A program made the position numbers and the translations under genes. Below are positions 17,271-27,419 of a stretch of DNA of 64,000 bases, one piece after another. Source of the DNA: Leptolyngbya sp. KIOST-1 (lineage in GTDB: Bacteria > Cyanobacteriota > Cyanobacteriia > Phormidesmidales > Phormidesmidaceae); NCBI RefSeq assembly GCF_000763385.1, contig NZ_JQFA01000002.1:868001-932000 (forward strand), in the 5' to 3' direction. Positions within the stretch are counted from its first letter, which is position 1. Each line of letters opens with the position of its first letter. The notes under the pieces are model-generated. The model was not told the origin of the DNA and searched no databases. It saw only the letters and a list, made by a program, of their open reading frames with translations.

Positions 17271-18554
17271 ATGAATTCGCTCGGACGACATATTTTGGTG
17301 GAGTTCTTCGGCTGCTCGTCGGACATTCTCAACGATGTGCCGCTGATTGAGAGCAGCATGGTGGGGGCGGCCGCCGATGCCGGGGCCACGGTGATTAGCT
17401 CGGTGTTTCACCACTTTTCGCCCTTTGGTGTGTCGGGGGTGGTGGTGATTCAGGAAAGCCACCTGGCCATTCACACCTGGCCCGAGTACCGCTACGCGGC
17501 GGTGGATCTGTTCACCTGCGGCGACACGGTCAACCCCTGGATCTCCTTTGACAAGCTCAAGCTGGCGTTTAAGGCCGACTACGGCTCGGCCCTGGAGATG
17601 AACCGGGGCCAGCTCGAGCTGCTGGAGCGTGTTGACATTGACCTGGGGGAACTGCGCGACGAGGTCACCAACAGGCTGATCACCCCCAAGCAGAGCCGCA
17701 GCGTCTGGTTTACCGACAAAAACGACGACATCGCCCTGTCGATTCGCCACAAGGGCGATCGCGTGTTTCGCGAGAAGTCGCCGTACCAGACCGTGGAGAT
17801 CTTTGACACCTTCGCCTACGGCAAAATGCTCACCATCGACAACATGGTGATGTGCAGCGAAAAAGACGAAAACGCCTACCACGAGATGATCATCCACGTG
17901 CCGATGCTGCTCAACCCCAGCTTTAAAAACGTGCTGGTGATTGGCGGCGGCGACGGCGGCAGCGTGCGCGAAATTTTGCGCCACCCCCAGGTGGAGTCTG
18001 TCACCATGGTCGAAATCGACGAAGCGGTGGTGCGGGCTTCCAAGGAATTTTTGCCCTCGCTATCCGGTGCCCTCGACGACCCCAAACTCGACCTCCGCAT
18101 CGAGGACGGCATCGCCTTTGTGGCCAATGCCCCCGATACCAGCTACGACCTGATCGTGATCGACTCCTCGGACCCGGTGGGGCCGTCGGAGGGGCTGTTT
18201 AGTACCGAGTTCTACAAGCAGGTGTATCGGATTCTCAAGCCCGGCGGCGCGATCGCGGCCCAGAGCGAGTCGCCCCGGTTTAACCAGCGGGCCTTTGTGG
18301 ATATTCACCACTGTCTCAAGGGCATCTTTGGCGACGAGCAGGTGTTCTGCTACCTGGCGTTTATCCCCACCTACCCCACGGGCATGTGGAGCTTTAACTA
18401 CGCTACCAAGGGTGCCGCTCACCCCCTGCAGGGCCTGGATGCGGCGAAGTCGGCCGGCTTTGCCGCCGAGCACGGGTTGCAGTACTACAACGTGGGTATG
18501 CACCAGGCCGCCTTTGCGCTGCCCACCTTTGTGCAGACCATGCTGAAGCGATAG
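17271..18554 (+). CDS. speD-speE: Fused S-adenosylmethionine decarboxylase / spermidine synthase
   Basis: 427-residue fusion covering two consecutive steps of polyamine synthesis. Residues 1-about 120 are a class 1B SpeD proenzyme: the self-cleaving pair is Glu62-Ser63 ([11 protein letters not shown]), and His68 and Cys83 (DLFTCGD) fall at the family positions needed for pyruvoyl formation and decarboxylation. Residues about 150-427 are an aminopropyltransferase (SpeE) with [23 protein letters not shown] and the catalytic [14 protein letters not shown] loop. All catalytic residues that can be checked are present, so both halves look active. Fusion channels decarboxylated SAM to the transferase. 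The amine acceptor, putrescine, agmatine or another, is not decided by sequence. Confidence 0.93.
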   Translation: MNSLGRHILVEFFGCSSDILNDVPLIESSMVGAAADAGATVISSVFHHFSPFGVSGVVVIQESHLAIHTWPEYRYAAVDLFTCGDTVNPWISFDKLKLAFKADYGSALEMNRGQLELLERVDIDLGELRDEVTNRLITPKQSRSVWFTDKNDDIALSIRHKGDRVFREKSPYQTVEIFDTFAYGKMLTIDNMVMCSEKDENAYHEMIIHVPMLLNPSFKNVLVIGGGDGGSVREILRHPQVESVTMVEIDEAVVRASKEFLPSLSGALDDPKLDLRIEDGIAFVANAPDTSYDLIVIDSSDPVGPSEGLFSTEFYKQVYRILKPGGAIAAQSESPRFNQRAFVDIHHCLKGIFGDEQVFCYLAFIPTYPTGMWSFNYATKGAAHPLQGLDAAKSAGFAAEHGLQYYNVGMHQAAFALPTFVQTMLKR

Positions 18555-18586
18555 GGCCCGCCAACCACATTAAAGGAGGTATGGCT

Positions 18587-19453
18587 ATGCCCGCCTGGCA
18601 GGCCGATCTGCACCGTCCACCCCTGGTCAGCGACAGCGGCGACCCGCTGTGGGAACTGCTGCTGTGCAGCGAGGACTTTGCCTTTAGCTACGGCGCTACG
18701 GCCCCCCAGGGGGCGATCGACAAGGCCTGGGTGACGGCCCAGATCGCCCAGGCCCTCGCCAAAGCGGGCACCGCCCCCGATACCCTGCAGGTGTTTCGGC
18801 CCCAGGCCTTGTCGCTGCTGAGCGTCGCCTGTGAACCGCTGGGCATTGCGGTAGAACCCACCCGCCGTACCCCCGCCCTGCACCAGTGGCTGCAGCAGCG
18901 GGCCAAGTGGTACCCCAGCCAGCCCAACGCCATCCCCGTGCCCTACCACCCGCTGCACATCGAGTCGCCGCCACCGCTGCCCCTGCCCGAAAGTCTCTGG
19001 GGCGCTTCGAGCGGGGCACCGTCCCCAAGCCGCTGGGGCTTTACGGCCCTGTCGGCCTACGACTTCGAGCAAACCCTGCCCCACGAACCGATTCCCCTGC
19101 GCCACCTGCCCGCGCCGCGGCTGCCCTCGCGTCTGGGGCTGGCCAGCACCACCCCTATTCCTGGGGTCGTAGTGGATGCGGGGCGGCAGGCGATGGCCCT
19201 GGCCCGGTGGATTCAGGCCCAGACGCCCGCCTGGCTGAGCTACATCCGGGGCAACCCCGACGGGCTGATTCTGGAGGCTGGACTGTGCGATCGCTGGGTG
19301 TTCACCACCTTTGAGGATGCCGAGGTATCCCAAGCGGGTCAGCGGTTTGAGCAGCGCAAGCAGCAGAGCCAGGGGCTTCACTTTTTGCTAGTGCGCCCCG
19401 ACGATTCGGGCATGACCACCACCGGACTCTGGCTCCTGCAGCAGGAGCCCTGA
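18587..19453 (+). CDS. Tab2/Atab2-family RNA-binding protein (DUF1092)
   Basis: About 288-residue protein of the Tab2 family, which in algae and plants binds the 5' leader of photosystem mRNAs and aids translation. Family features are DPLWELLLCSEDF near the start and GFTALSAYDFEQTL with a C-terminal TTTGLWLLQQEP. A perfect AAAGGAGGT Shine-Dalgarno at 18572-18580 touches an ATG at 18581; the next ATG at 18587 has the correct spacing of about six bases and is preferred. It follows the polyamine gene by about 30 bases and may be co-transcribed. Confidence 0.8.
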   Translation: MPAWQADLHRPPLVSDSGDPLWELLLCSEDFAFSYGATAPQGAIDKAWVTAQIAQALAKAGTAPDTLQVFRPQALSLLSVACEPLGIAVEPTRRTPALHQWLQQRAKWYPSQPNAIPVPYHPLHIESPPPLPLPESLWGASSGAPSPSRWGFTALSAYDFEQTLPHEPIPLRHLPAPRLPSRLGLASTTPIPGVVVDAGRQAMALARWIQAQTPAWLSYIRGNPDGLILEAGLCDRWVFTTFEDAEVSQAGQRFEQRKQQSQGLHFLLVRPDDSGMTTTGLWLLQQEP

Positions 19454-19584
19454 CCCCAGGGAGAAAACCCCAATCTCAACTCCAAAATCCCCAATCCAAA
19501 ATGATTAGCTCTCCTCCGCCTCCATTTTCGAGGATCGGTTATTGCGACTTACCCCCCGCCCCGGACAGCGGTAATCTAGCTGGG

Positions 19585-19611
19585 TTAGCACTCGAACGCA
19601 GTGAGTGCTAA
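19585..19611. promoter_or_regulatory. CIRCE operator for HrcA
   Basis: Perfect TTAGCACTC-N9-GAGTGCTAA inverted repeat 30 bases upstream of the groEL start. CIRCE is the binding site of the heat-shock repressor HrcA, so this groEL should be de-repressed on heat stress. Confidence 0.96.
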
Positions 19612-21324
<1,713 letters not shown>

Positions 21325-21390
21325 CCTGCCATTGCCCCACGGCCGGGAGCCCTGGCTAATACCGAATCCTGGTTGAGTCCACCCACTTTG

Positions 21391-21416
21391 TAGGGGCGTA
21401 GCCTGCTACGCCCCTA
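21391..21416. terminator. Perfect 12-bp stem palindrome after groEL
   Basis: TAGGGGCGTAGC and its exact complement GCTACGCCCCTA are separated by CT. It lies 66 bases after the groEL stop. There is no T-run, so it may be a dispersed cyanobacterial palindromic repeat that also serves as a terminator or mRNA 3' end. Confidence 0.6.
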
Positions 21417-21545
21417 GGGGGTTCCTGGTTAGGATTCAGGGTTTATTCAATCGAATTTTGTATAGTCAGAGTCCCAGCCAAGATCCCACCTACGTTCTAA
21501 GCAACGAGCCAAAGCCATCTTCCTCGGGGGGTGGCTTTGGTCATG

Positions 21546-22241
21546 TTAGCGATCTACCCTGATCAGCTGGGGCTTGAGCACCAGGGATACGCCTACAGCC
21601 CAGGCGATCGAGGCCAGCCAGCCGGCGATGATGTCGCTGGGGTAGTGGACGCCCAGGTAGAGGCGAGTCCAGCCGATGACCAGCACAAACAGGCTGCCCA
21701 GTCCCACCACCACCCAGTTCCAGCGGCTGCCCCACAGCAAAATTACCAGGGCGGCGACAAAGGCCATACTGGCCATGGCGTGGCCGCTGGGAAAGCTAAA
21801 GTCGTATTCAGGAGCGGGTGACTCCCACAGGCTGGGGCGGACCCGGCGCAGCAGCAGCTTGGCGGTGAGGTTGAGGATAGCGGTACCAACCAGGGTCGTG
21901 AGAAAGTAGGCGAGCGATCGCCACTGCCGCCTCTGCCACAGAAGCAGGGAAATGATGATCGTCGCTGGCAGTACCCCACCCGCCACCCCCAGCTGGGTCA
22001 AAGCGATGGCAACGGTATCGATTTGGGGCGTGGCCATGGTGCGAATGGTGAGCAGAATAGGCTCGTCCCACGGGAACCCGCCCTGGTTTTTCCAGACCAC
22101 CTCCGCCAGTTCGCCAAAAAATTGGAAGGGCAGATACACCCCTAGCAACAACAGCAGCAGCGATCGGTAGTGGCGCGTTAGCAGGGTTTTGAGATAGCCA
22201 AAAAAAGATTTGAAGCGATCGCGCACGTTGATCCGTTTCAT
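21546..22241 (-). CDS. PAP2-family membrane phosphatase
   Basis: 231-residue integral membrane lipid phosphatase (phosphatidate or undecaprenyl-diphosphate phosphatase-like). The three acid-phosphatase motifs are present: KLLLRRVRPS (KxxxxxxRP), FSFPSGHA (PSGH) and TRLYLGVHYPSD (RxxxGxHxxxD). About six transmembrane helices surround them, with the active site on the outer face in the family. The frame extends upstream to 22301; the ATG at 22241, giving a basic N-terminus MKRINVRDR before the first helix, is preferred. Confidence 0.88.
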   Translation of the reverse strand: MKRINVRDRFKSFFGYLKTLLTRHYRSLLLLLLGVYLPFQFFGELAEVVWKNQGGFPWDEPILLTIRTMATPQIDTVAIALTQLGVAGGVLPATIIISLLLWQRRQWRSLAYFLTTLVGTAILNLTAKLLLRRVRPSLWESPAPEYDFSFPSGHAMASMAFVAALVILLWGSRWNWVVVGLGSLFVLVIGWTRLYLGVHYPSDIIAGWLASIAWAVGVSLVLKPQLIRVDR

Positions 22242-22505
22242 GGGTGGGTCTGTTCCCTTGGGGGATTTATTCACGCTACCGTAATCCAGGTAAAGGATCA
22301 ATTTGAACCCCCTTTAGGGTCAAAAACAGTCCATTTCAGCCGATTTCGACCCCGTCCCACTCAGAGATGAGCTGCGATTCCTGCTATGGACAGATGGAGG
22401 CGGGCAAATATTAACCTACGTTGCAAATAGTCAGCCCAGGCAGCGATCGCCCGCCAAAAGGCGTATTCCGCTGCCCGCTGCCCAACCGTAGCCAAAGGAT
22501 TTTTT

Positions 22506-22994
22506 ATGACTAATTACACCGCCGCCGTCAACAACCCCGACCAGGCCCTTAAGGTCTTCAAAGGCCTGGATGTCGACGAGCAGCTGGCGCTTCTGTGGTT
22601 CATCTATGAGCAGATGGGCGACTCAGTCACCCCCGCCGCCCCAGGGTCGGCGTCTCCCGAAATTGCCACCGGCCTCTACAACCAGGTGAAGGAGCAAGAT
22701 CAGCAGCAGCAGCTGGAGATCATGCGCGCGATCGCCCGCAGCGACCAGTCCAACCAGATTGGCCGCGAGTACGGTTCCCTCAGTGCCAACACCAAGCTGG
22801 CCTTCTGGTACTTCCTGGCCCAGGGCATGGACAGTGGCGATATCATCCCCATGCCGGACGACTACGAGCTGACCAACCAGGGCCAGGACCTACTGGCCGC
22901 CCTGGAGACGATGGACTTTGAGGGGCAGATCACCCTCCTGCGCAACGCCGTCGAAGGCATGGGCAGCGGTCCGGCCAGCGGCTCCGCTGTGTAA
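22506..22994 (+). CDS. Helical carotenoid protein (OCP N-terminal domain homologue)
   Basis: 162-residue all-helical protein matching the N-terminal, carotenoid-binding domain of the orange carotenoid protein. Signature parts are the opening YTAAVNNPDQALKVFKGLDV, then DEQLALLWFIYEQMG and KLAFWYFLAQGMDSGDIIP. There is no C-terminal NTF2 domain, so it is an HCP. Such proteins bind a keto-carotenoid and quench singlet oxygen or phycobilisome excitation. No C-terminal-domain homologue partner is adjacent. The stop lies two bases from that of the convergent ABC transporter. Confidence 0.93.
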   Translation: MTNYTAAVNNPDQALKVFKGLDVDEQLALLWFIYEQMGDSVTPAAPGSASPEIATGLYNQVKEQDQQQQLEIMRAIARSDQSNQIGREYGSLSANTKLAFWYFLAQGMDSGDIIPMPDDYELTNQGQDLLAALETMDFEGQITLLRNAVEGMGSGPASGSAV

Positions 22995-22996
22995 CG

Positions 22997-24769
22997 TCAG
23001 TCGTTGCCTAGCTGCAGGGCGTAGAGGTTGGCATAGATGCCCGATTGGGCCATCAGTTCGGCGTGGGTACCCCGCTCGACGATGGCCCCCTGCTGAATCA
23101 CCAGCACCTGGTCAGCCTGGGTGACGGTGCTGAGTCGGTGGGCAATTACAAAGCTGGTGCGGTTTTGGAGCAGGGCTGCGATCGCGTCCTGCACCAGCCC
23201 TTCGGTGCGGGTATCGATGCTGCTGGTGGCCTCATCCAGCACCAGAATGCGCGGGTCGATCAGCACCGCTCGAGCAATGCTCACCAGCTGCCGCTGCCCC
23301 TGGCTGAGGGGAGCCCCCCGTTCCCCCAGGCGGGTGCTGTAGCCCTGGGGTAGCGAGGTAATAAACTCATGGGCATTGGCGGTCTGGGCCGCCACCTCGA
23401 TCTCGGCCTGGGTAGCCTGGGGTGCCCCAAAGGCAATGTTTTCGGCCACGGTGCCGCTGAACAGCAGGTTGTCCTGCAGCACGATGCCAATCTGGCGACG
23501 CAGGCTGGCCTGGGTGACCCGGCGCAGGTCAAGGCCGTCAATTTTGACCGCCCCCTCCGACACGTCATAGAACCGCATGATCAGGTTGATGATCGTGCTT
23601 TTGCCTGCCCCGGTTGGCCCCACCAGGGCGACCATCTGCCCCGGCTGGGCGCAGAGGTTAACCTGCTTCAGCACCCGCTGGTTGGGCGTGTAGCCAAACC
23701 CTACCGACTCGAAGCGCACCTCCCCTCGAATCGGCGGCATATCTGTGGCGTCGGGGGCGTCCTGGAGGGTAGCGGGTTCATCCAGCAGCAAAAAAATTCG
23801 GTCCAGGCCGGCCAGCGCCGACTGGGCCTGGGTGTAGAACTGGCTGAGAATCTGGATCGGGCGAAAGAATTGCTGCACGTACAGCAAAAAAGCCGTTACC
23901 GTGCCCACCGTCATTACCCCCGTCACCGCCAGGTAGCCGCCGTAGGCCATTACCCCGGCGGTGGCCAGGGTGTTCAGAAAGTCGATGGAGGGCAAAAAAG
24001 CGGCTGTTACCGCCACCGCCTGCACGTTGGCGCGGCGGTTGGCGGCGTTGAGGCTGTCAAACTCTTCAATGTTGAGCTGGGTACGGTTGAAGGCCTGGGC
24101 CTCCTTCACGCTGCCGATGTCCTCTTCGAGCTTGGCGGACAGGTCGCCAATGGTCTGCCGAGTGACCCGAAAGCGGCGTCTGGCCCAGCGGGAGAAAAAC
24201 CCGGTGGTAAAGATCATTAGCGGCACTACCAGGTTGCTCAGCAGGCCCAGCTGCAGGTTGATCGACACCATCGCGATAATAATGCCCACCAGGCTGAAGG
24301 TCTGGCCCAGCACCTGGGGAATGGTGAGGCCAAAGGCCTGATTTACCGTATTCACATCGTTGAGCAGGCGGCTCATCAGATCGCCGGCCTCGCTGCGATC
24401 GAAAAAGCTCACTGGCAGGCTCTGCACTTTGTCGAAAATGTCCTGCCGCAGCTGCCCCAGCAGCTTTTGCACAATGGAGCCCATGCGTAAAATCTGGCCG
24501 CGAATGGCCCAGAGCCCCACGATGTAAATGGCGGTCAGGGCCACCAGCATGCGCAGCAGCCCGGGCAGATTGCCCGGCAGAATCAGGTTGTCAATCGACC
24601 AGCCAATCAGCAACGGCCCGATCGCCTGGGTAGCCGCGCCAATGGCCACCAGCAGCAGCGCCAGGGGCAACTCCTGACGATAGGGGACAAAGTAACGCAA
24701 AAATCGGCCGAGGGTGGAGAGCTTTGGCTTGGGTTCCGCAGGCGCAGCTTGGGCTAGGGTCGGGGTCAT
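22997..24769 (-). CDS. ABC exporter, fused permease and ATPase (MsbA/LmrA-like)
   Basis: 590-residue half-transporter. Residues about 25-320 are a six-helix ABC transmembrane domain; residues about 350-590 are the nucleotide-binding domain with Walker A GPTGAGKSTIINL, Q-loop LQDNLLFSGTVAENIAFG, signature LSQGQRQLVSIARA, Walker B ILVLDEATSSID and the switch His in IAHRLST. It would work as a homodimer in the plasma membrane. No neighbour suggests a substrate; lipid, peptide or drug export are all possible. Confidence 0.93.
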   Translation of the reverse strand: MTPTLAQAAPAEPKPKLSTLGRFLRYFVPYRQELPLALLLVAIGAATQAIGPLLIGWSIDNLILPGNLPGLLRMLVALTAIYIVGLWAIRGQILRMGSIVQKLLGQLRQDIFDKVQSLPVSFFDRSEAGDLMSRLLNDVNTVNQAFGLTIPQVLGQTFSLVGIIIAMVSINLQLGLLSNLVVPLMIFTTGFFSRWARRRFRVTRQTIGDLSAKLEEDIGSVKEAQAFNRTQLNIEEFDSLNAANRRANVQAVAVTAAFLPSIDFLNTLATAGVMAYGGYLAVTGVMTVGTVTAFLLYVQQFFRPIQILSQFYTQAQSALAGLDRIFLLLDEPATLQDAPDATDMPPIRGEVRFESVGFGYTPNQRVLKQVNLCAQPGQMVALVGPTGAGKSTIINLIMRFYDVSEGAVKIDGLDLRRVTQASLRRQIGIVLQDNLLFSGTVAENIAFGAPQATQAEIEVAAQTANAHEFITSLPQGYSTRLGERGAPLSQGQRQLVSIARAVLIDPRILVLDEATSSIDTRTEGLVQDAIAALLQNRTSFVIAHRLSTVTQADQVLVIQQGAIVERGTHAELMAQSGIYANLYALQLGND

Positions 24770-24972
24770 AGCAGGTACCTGTTAAGCCATCGCTGCTTGG
24801 ATTATAGGTGCGCTGCTGGGGAATAAAGAATCGGGGGTATGGAAATCGGAATCGGTATTAAATGGAGGAAGGAAGGACAAAGTTCTTTGCCCTTTGCCCT
24901 TTGGGGTTATTGGTCGATGGGCACGCAAGCTTGGCCCATCCTACGCCGGTGTTTTCTTTTCCAGAAGACGCC

Positions 24973-26619
24973 TTAGCTCATGGGCTTTAGCAGCTGCTGC
25001 TCCAGGGCAAGCTCAACATCGAGGGTTTTGTAGCCCACCTGGTCAAATAGGATCACTATTTTGTCGCCTTCGTAGCGCATCACCATGCCTTCGCCCCAGG
25101 TGGGGTGAACCACCTGACTGTTCATGGCAAAGGGCTGCTCAACCCCATCGTCGTCCACCACGAGGCCCGCTTTGCAGTTGTCACAAAAGCCGCAGGGTTG
25201 ATCGCGCTTTTCGCCAAAGTAGTTGAGCAAATATTCGCGGCGACAGTCGCGCAGTTCGGCGTAGCCGCGCATCATCTCCAGCCGCGATCGCCCGTAGGCC
25301 TGATACCGTTCCTGGGCCTCAATTGCCGCCGCTGCCGCTGCATTGGCACTGGGGGCCTGGTCACTGGCCACCGCCTCCCCAGTGGGCAGAATTTCGGCCA
25401 GCCCTACCGCTTCCAGGTGGTTGAGGGCGGTGGCCACCTTTGCCTGGGAGAGACCGGTTTGCTCCTTCAAGTCCCGGCGGTCCAGGGGTTCGCGCTGCGC
25501 CTGAATGACCTTGGCCACCTGCTCCACTTGCTCCCGGTCGATCTGGCCGCTGCTGGCTAGGAAGCGGCGAATGTTGAGATCGTCAGGACAGTAGAACAGC
25601 AGCGCAAACGCCTTTTCGTCATCGCGCCCGGCCCGGCCAATCTCCTGGTAGTAGGCATCAACCGATTCGCTGATGGTGTGGTGGATGACAAAGCGCACGT
25701 TGGGCTTGTCGATACCCATGCCAAAGGCGGTGGTGGCAACGATCACCTCCGCTTGGTCGGCCATAAAGTCGGCTTGGGCCGCCTCGCGATCGCTGGTTTT
25801 CAGGCCCGCGTGGTAGGCGATCGCTTTCACGCCCCGCTCCTCCAGCGCCGCTGCGATCGCCTCCGTCTGCTTGCGAGTGGCGGCGTAGACAATGCCCGGT
25901 TTCTTTGCCCGCACCACCTGGTCGATCAGGGCGGCTTCTTTTTCGGCCTCATCCTCAAAGCGCCGCACCTCCAGCCAGATATTGGGCCGATCAAACCCCT
26001 GCACGACCACGGCAAAATCGCGCATGTTCAGGTGTTTGACAATTTCTTCGCGCACCGTCGGGGCCGCCGTCGCCGTTAACGCCAGCACCCGAGGATGCCC
26101 CAGGCTGTCGATCACGGCCCCCAGCCGCAGGTAGTCGGGGCGAAAGTCGTGGCCCCACTCGCTGATGCAATGGGCCTCGTCGATGACAAAAAGCGACGGT
26201 CTGGCCGCCTGCAATTGCTCCAGGGTCTCTGGGTTGTTGAACTGCTCTGGGGCCAAGAAAATAAACTCCAGCTCGTCATCAGCCAGCGACTCAAAGGCAG
26301 CTTTGCGCTCGGCAACCGTCACCGTAGAGTTGACTGCTGCGGCCTCGCCCACCTGCTGCTCGGCGATCGCCTCGACCTGGTCCTGCTGCAGGGCCAGCAG
26401 CGGCGAAATCACCACCGTTGCCCCTGGAATCAGCGCTCCGGCCAGCTGATAGATCGCCGACTTGCCCGACCCAGTGGGCATCACGGCCAGTACATCGTGC
26501 CCCTTGAGCAGAGCCGCGATCGCGTCCTCCTGTCCTGCCCTTAAAGAGTCATAGCCCAGCCTGGTTTTTGCCGTCTGAACAATGTGTTCCCTGGTCACCG
26601 ATTCGGGTCGCTGGGCCAT
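24973..26619 (-). CDS. recQ: RecQ-family ATP-dependent DNA helicase
   Basis: 548-residue 3'-5' DNA helicase. Walker A MPTGSGKSAIYQ, the DEAH box VIDEAHCISEWGHDFRPDY (RecQ-specific aromatic-rich continuation) and TAFGMGIDKPNVRFVIH are intact. The Zn-binding subdomain is CRREYLLNYFGE then CGFCDNCKAG. There is no HRDC domain; the C-terminus is instead a small barrel-like segment, NSQVVHPTWGEGMVMRYEGD onward, similar to DUF3553. A structured inverted-repeat region lies just upstream in its possible leader. Confidence 0.93.
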   Translation of the reverse strand: MAQRPESVTREHIVQTAKTRLGYDSLRAGQEDAIAALLKGHDVLAVMPTGSGKSAIYQLAGALIPGATVVISPLLALQQDQVEAIAEQQVGEAAAVNSTVTVAERKAAFESLADDELEFIFLAPEQFNNPETLEQLQAARPSLFVIDEAHCISEWGHDFRPDYLRLGAVIDSLGHPRVLALTATAAPTVREEIVKHLNMRDFAVVVQGFDRPNIWLEVRRFEDEAEKEAALIDQVVRAKKPGIVYAATRKQTEAIAAALEERGVKAIAYHAGLKTSDREAAQADFMADQAEVIVATTAFGMGIDKPNVRFVIHHTISESVDAYYQEIGRAGRDDEKAFALLFYCPDDLNIRRFLASSGQIDREQVEQVAKVIQAQREPLDRRDLKEQTGLSQAKVATALNHLEAVGLAEILPTGEAVASDQAPSANAAAAAAIEAQERYQAYGRSRLEMMRGYAELRDCRREYLLNYFGEKRDQPCGFCDNCKAGLVVDDDGVEQPFAMNSQVVHPTWGEGMVMRYEGDKIVILFDQVGYKTLDVELALEQQLLKPMS

Positions 26620-26684
26620 AGGTATTGGTAAAAATTGTGGTTTTTATTGAGCTTTGAAAATTGCTTTGAGTGCAGCTTTTTGAT

Positions 26685-26802
26685 GTATAGCCATCGCCAG
26701 GACCATTAGGACATGACCCAAGCCCCTGAATCGATGGCTATACGCCATTGCGCCGCCCCAGTTTTTGCCTTTGGATGAGGCCAATGTCCTAAGCGCAATG
26801 GC
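26685..26802. repeat. Two adjacent hairpins with complementary loops
   Basis: Hairpin 1: GTATAGCCATCG (26685-26696) pairs with CGATGGCTATAC (26732-26743). Hairpin 2 follows directly: GCCATTGCGC (26744-26753) pairs with GCGCAATGGC (26793-26802). The loop of hairpin 1 contains TTAGGACAT (26706-26714) and the loop of hairpin 2 contains ATGTCCTAA (26784-26792), perfect complements that could form a kissing interaction. It lies 66 bases upstream of recQ, in a 309-base gap without genes. It may be a structured leader or the remains of a small mobile element. Confidence 0.6.
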
Positions 26803-26874
26803 CACCGCTATATAAAATGCCCATTAGCCGAATTTCAGATCCCCCCAGGATTTGGCGAACTAAGCCTCACTATG

Positions 26875-26894
26875 AACCCCTTATTAAGGGGGTT
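26875..26894 (-). terminator. Hairpin downstream of the DUF2795 gene
   Basis: AACCCCTTA and TTAAGGGGGTT form a compact stem 35 bases after the stop of the minus-strand DUF2795 gene. The wider sequence, with GGGGGGATC on one side and GATCCCCCC on the other, extends the symmetry. It resembles a widespread cyanobacterial intergenic repeat and may act as terminator. Confidence 0.45.
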
Positions 26895-26928
26895 AGGGGG
26901 GATCACACGCTGGCTTCGCTGACCTAAC

Positions 26929-27123
26929 TTAATCGATCTCGCCGATCGCTTTGCTGACATCGGCGGGGGTTTCAAACTCCTGATCAGACATCCTTTCCAG
27001 GGTCGAGCAGACGTTTTCGTCGGCACCCTGTTTTTTCGCATGGTCAACGACATCCTGCTTGCTGGCCGGATAGTCCATTCCCTTTAAAAACTTTTGAACC
27101 TGGATGGGGTTAACGGTTGCCAC
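26929..27123 (-). CDS. DUF2795 domain-containing small protein
   Basis: 64-residue protein with the DUF2795 pattern: NPIQVQKFLKGMDYPASKQD then VVDHAKKQGADENVCSTLER, ending ADVSKAIGEID. The fold is a small helical domain of unknown role, common in actinobacteria and cyanobacteria. It stands alone between recQ and the GH15 gene. Confidence 0.82.
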   Translation of the reverse strand: MATVNPIQVQKFLKGMDYPASKQDVVDHAKKQGADENVCSTLERMSDQEFETPADVSKAIGEID

Positions 27124-27419
27124 GGTAATCTCCTTGTCAATTTTTGGGACTGTTTTGACTGGTGTTGTTGCTGGTAGTTGTTGCTGGTATGGGTGTTTTC
27201 AAGGTACAGAATGGCTGGCTCAGACTCCCTCCTGCCAAAGGTACAATCTCAGCCTAAGCGGCCGCATCCTTTGATGTAGGGCTGATGTAAGGCTGATGTA
27301 GGGCAAATGAACTGTCGCGAGCCGCCGCAAAGGGAATATGTCTTTGGCCGGAGGAAAAGGTGAAGGGAAGACCTCTAGGCTGGAGTCATAAAACTTAACT
27401 AGAAATACACAGAAACACA

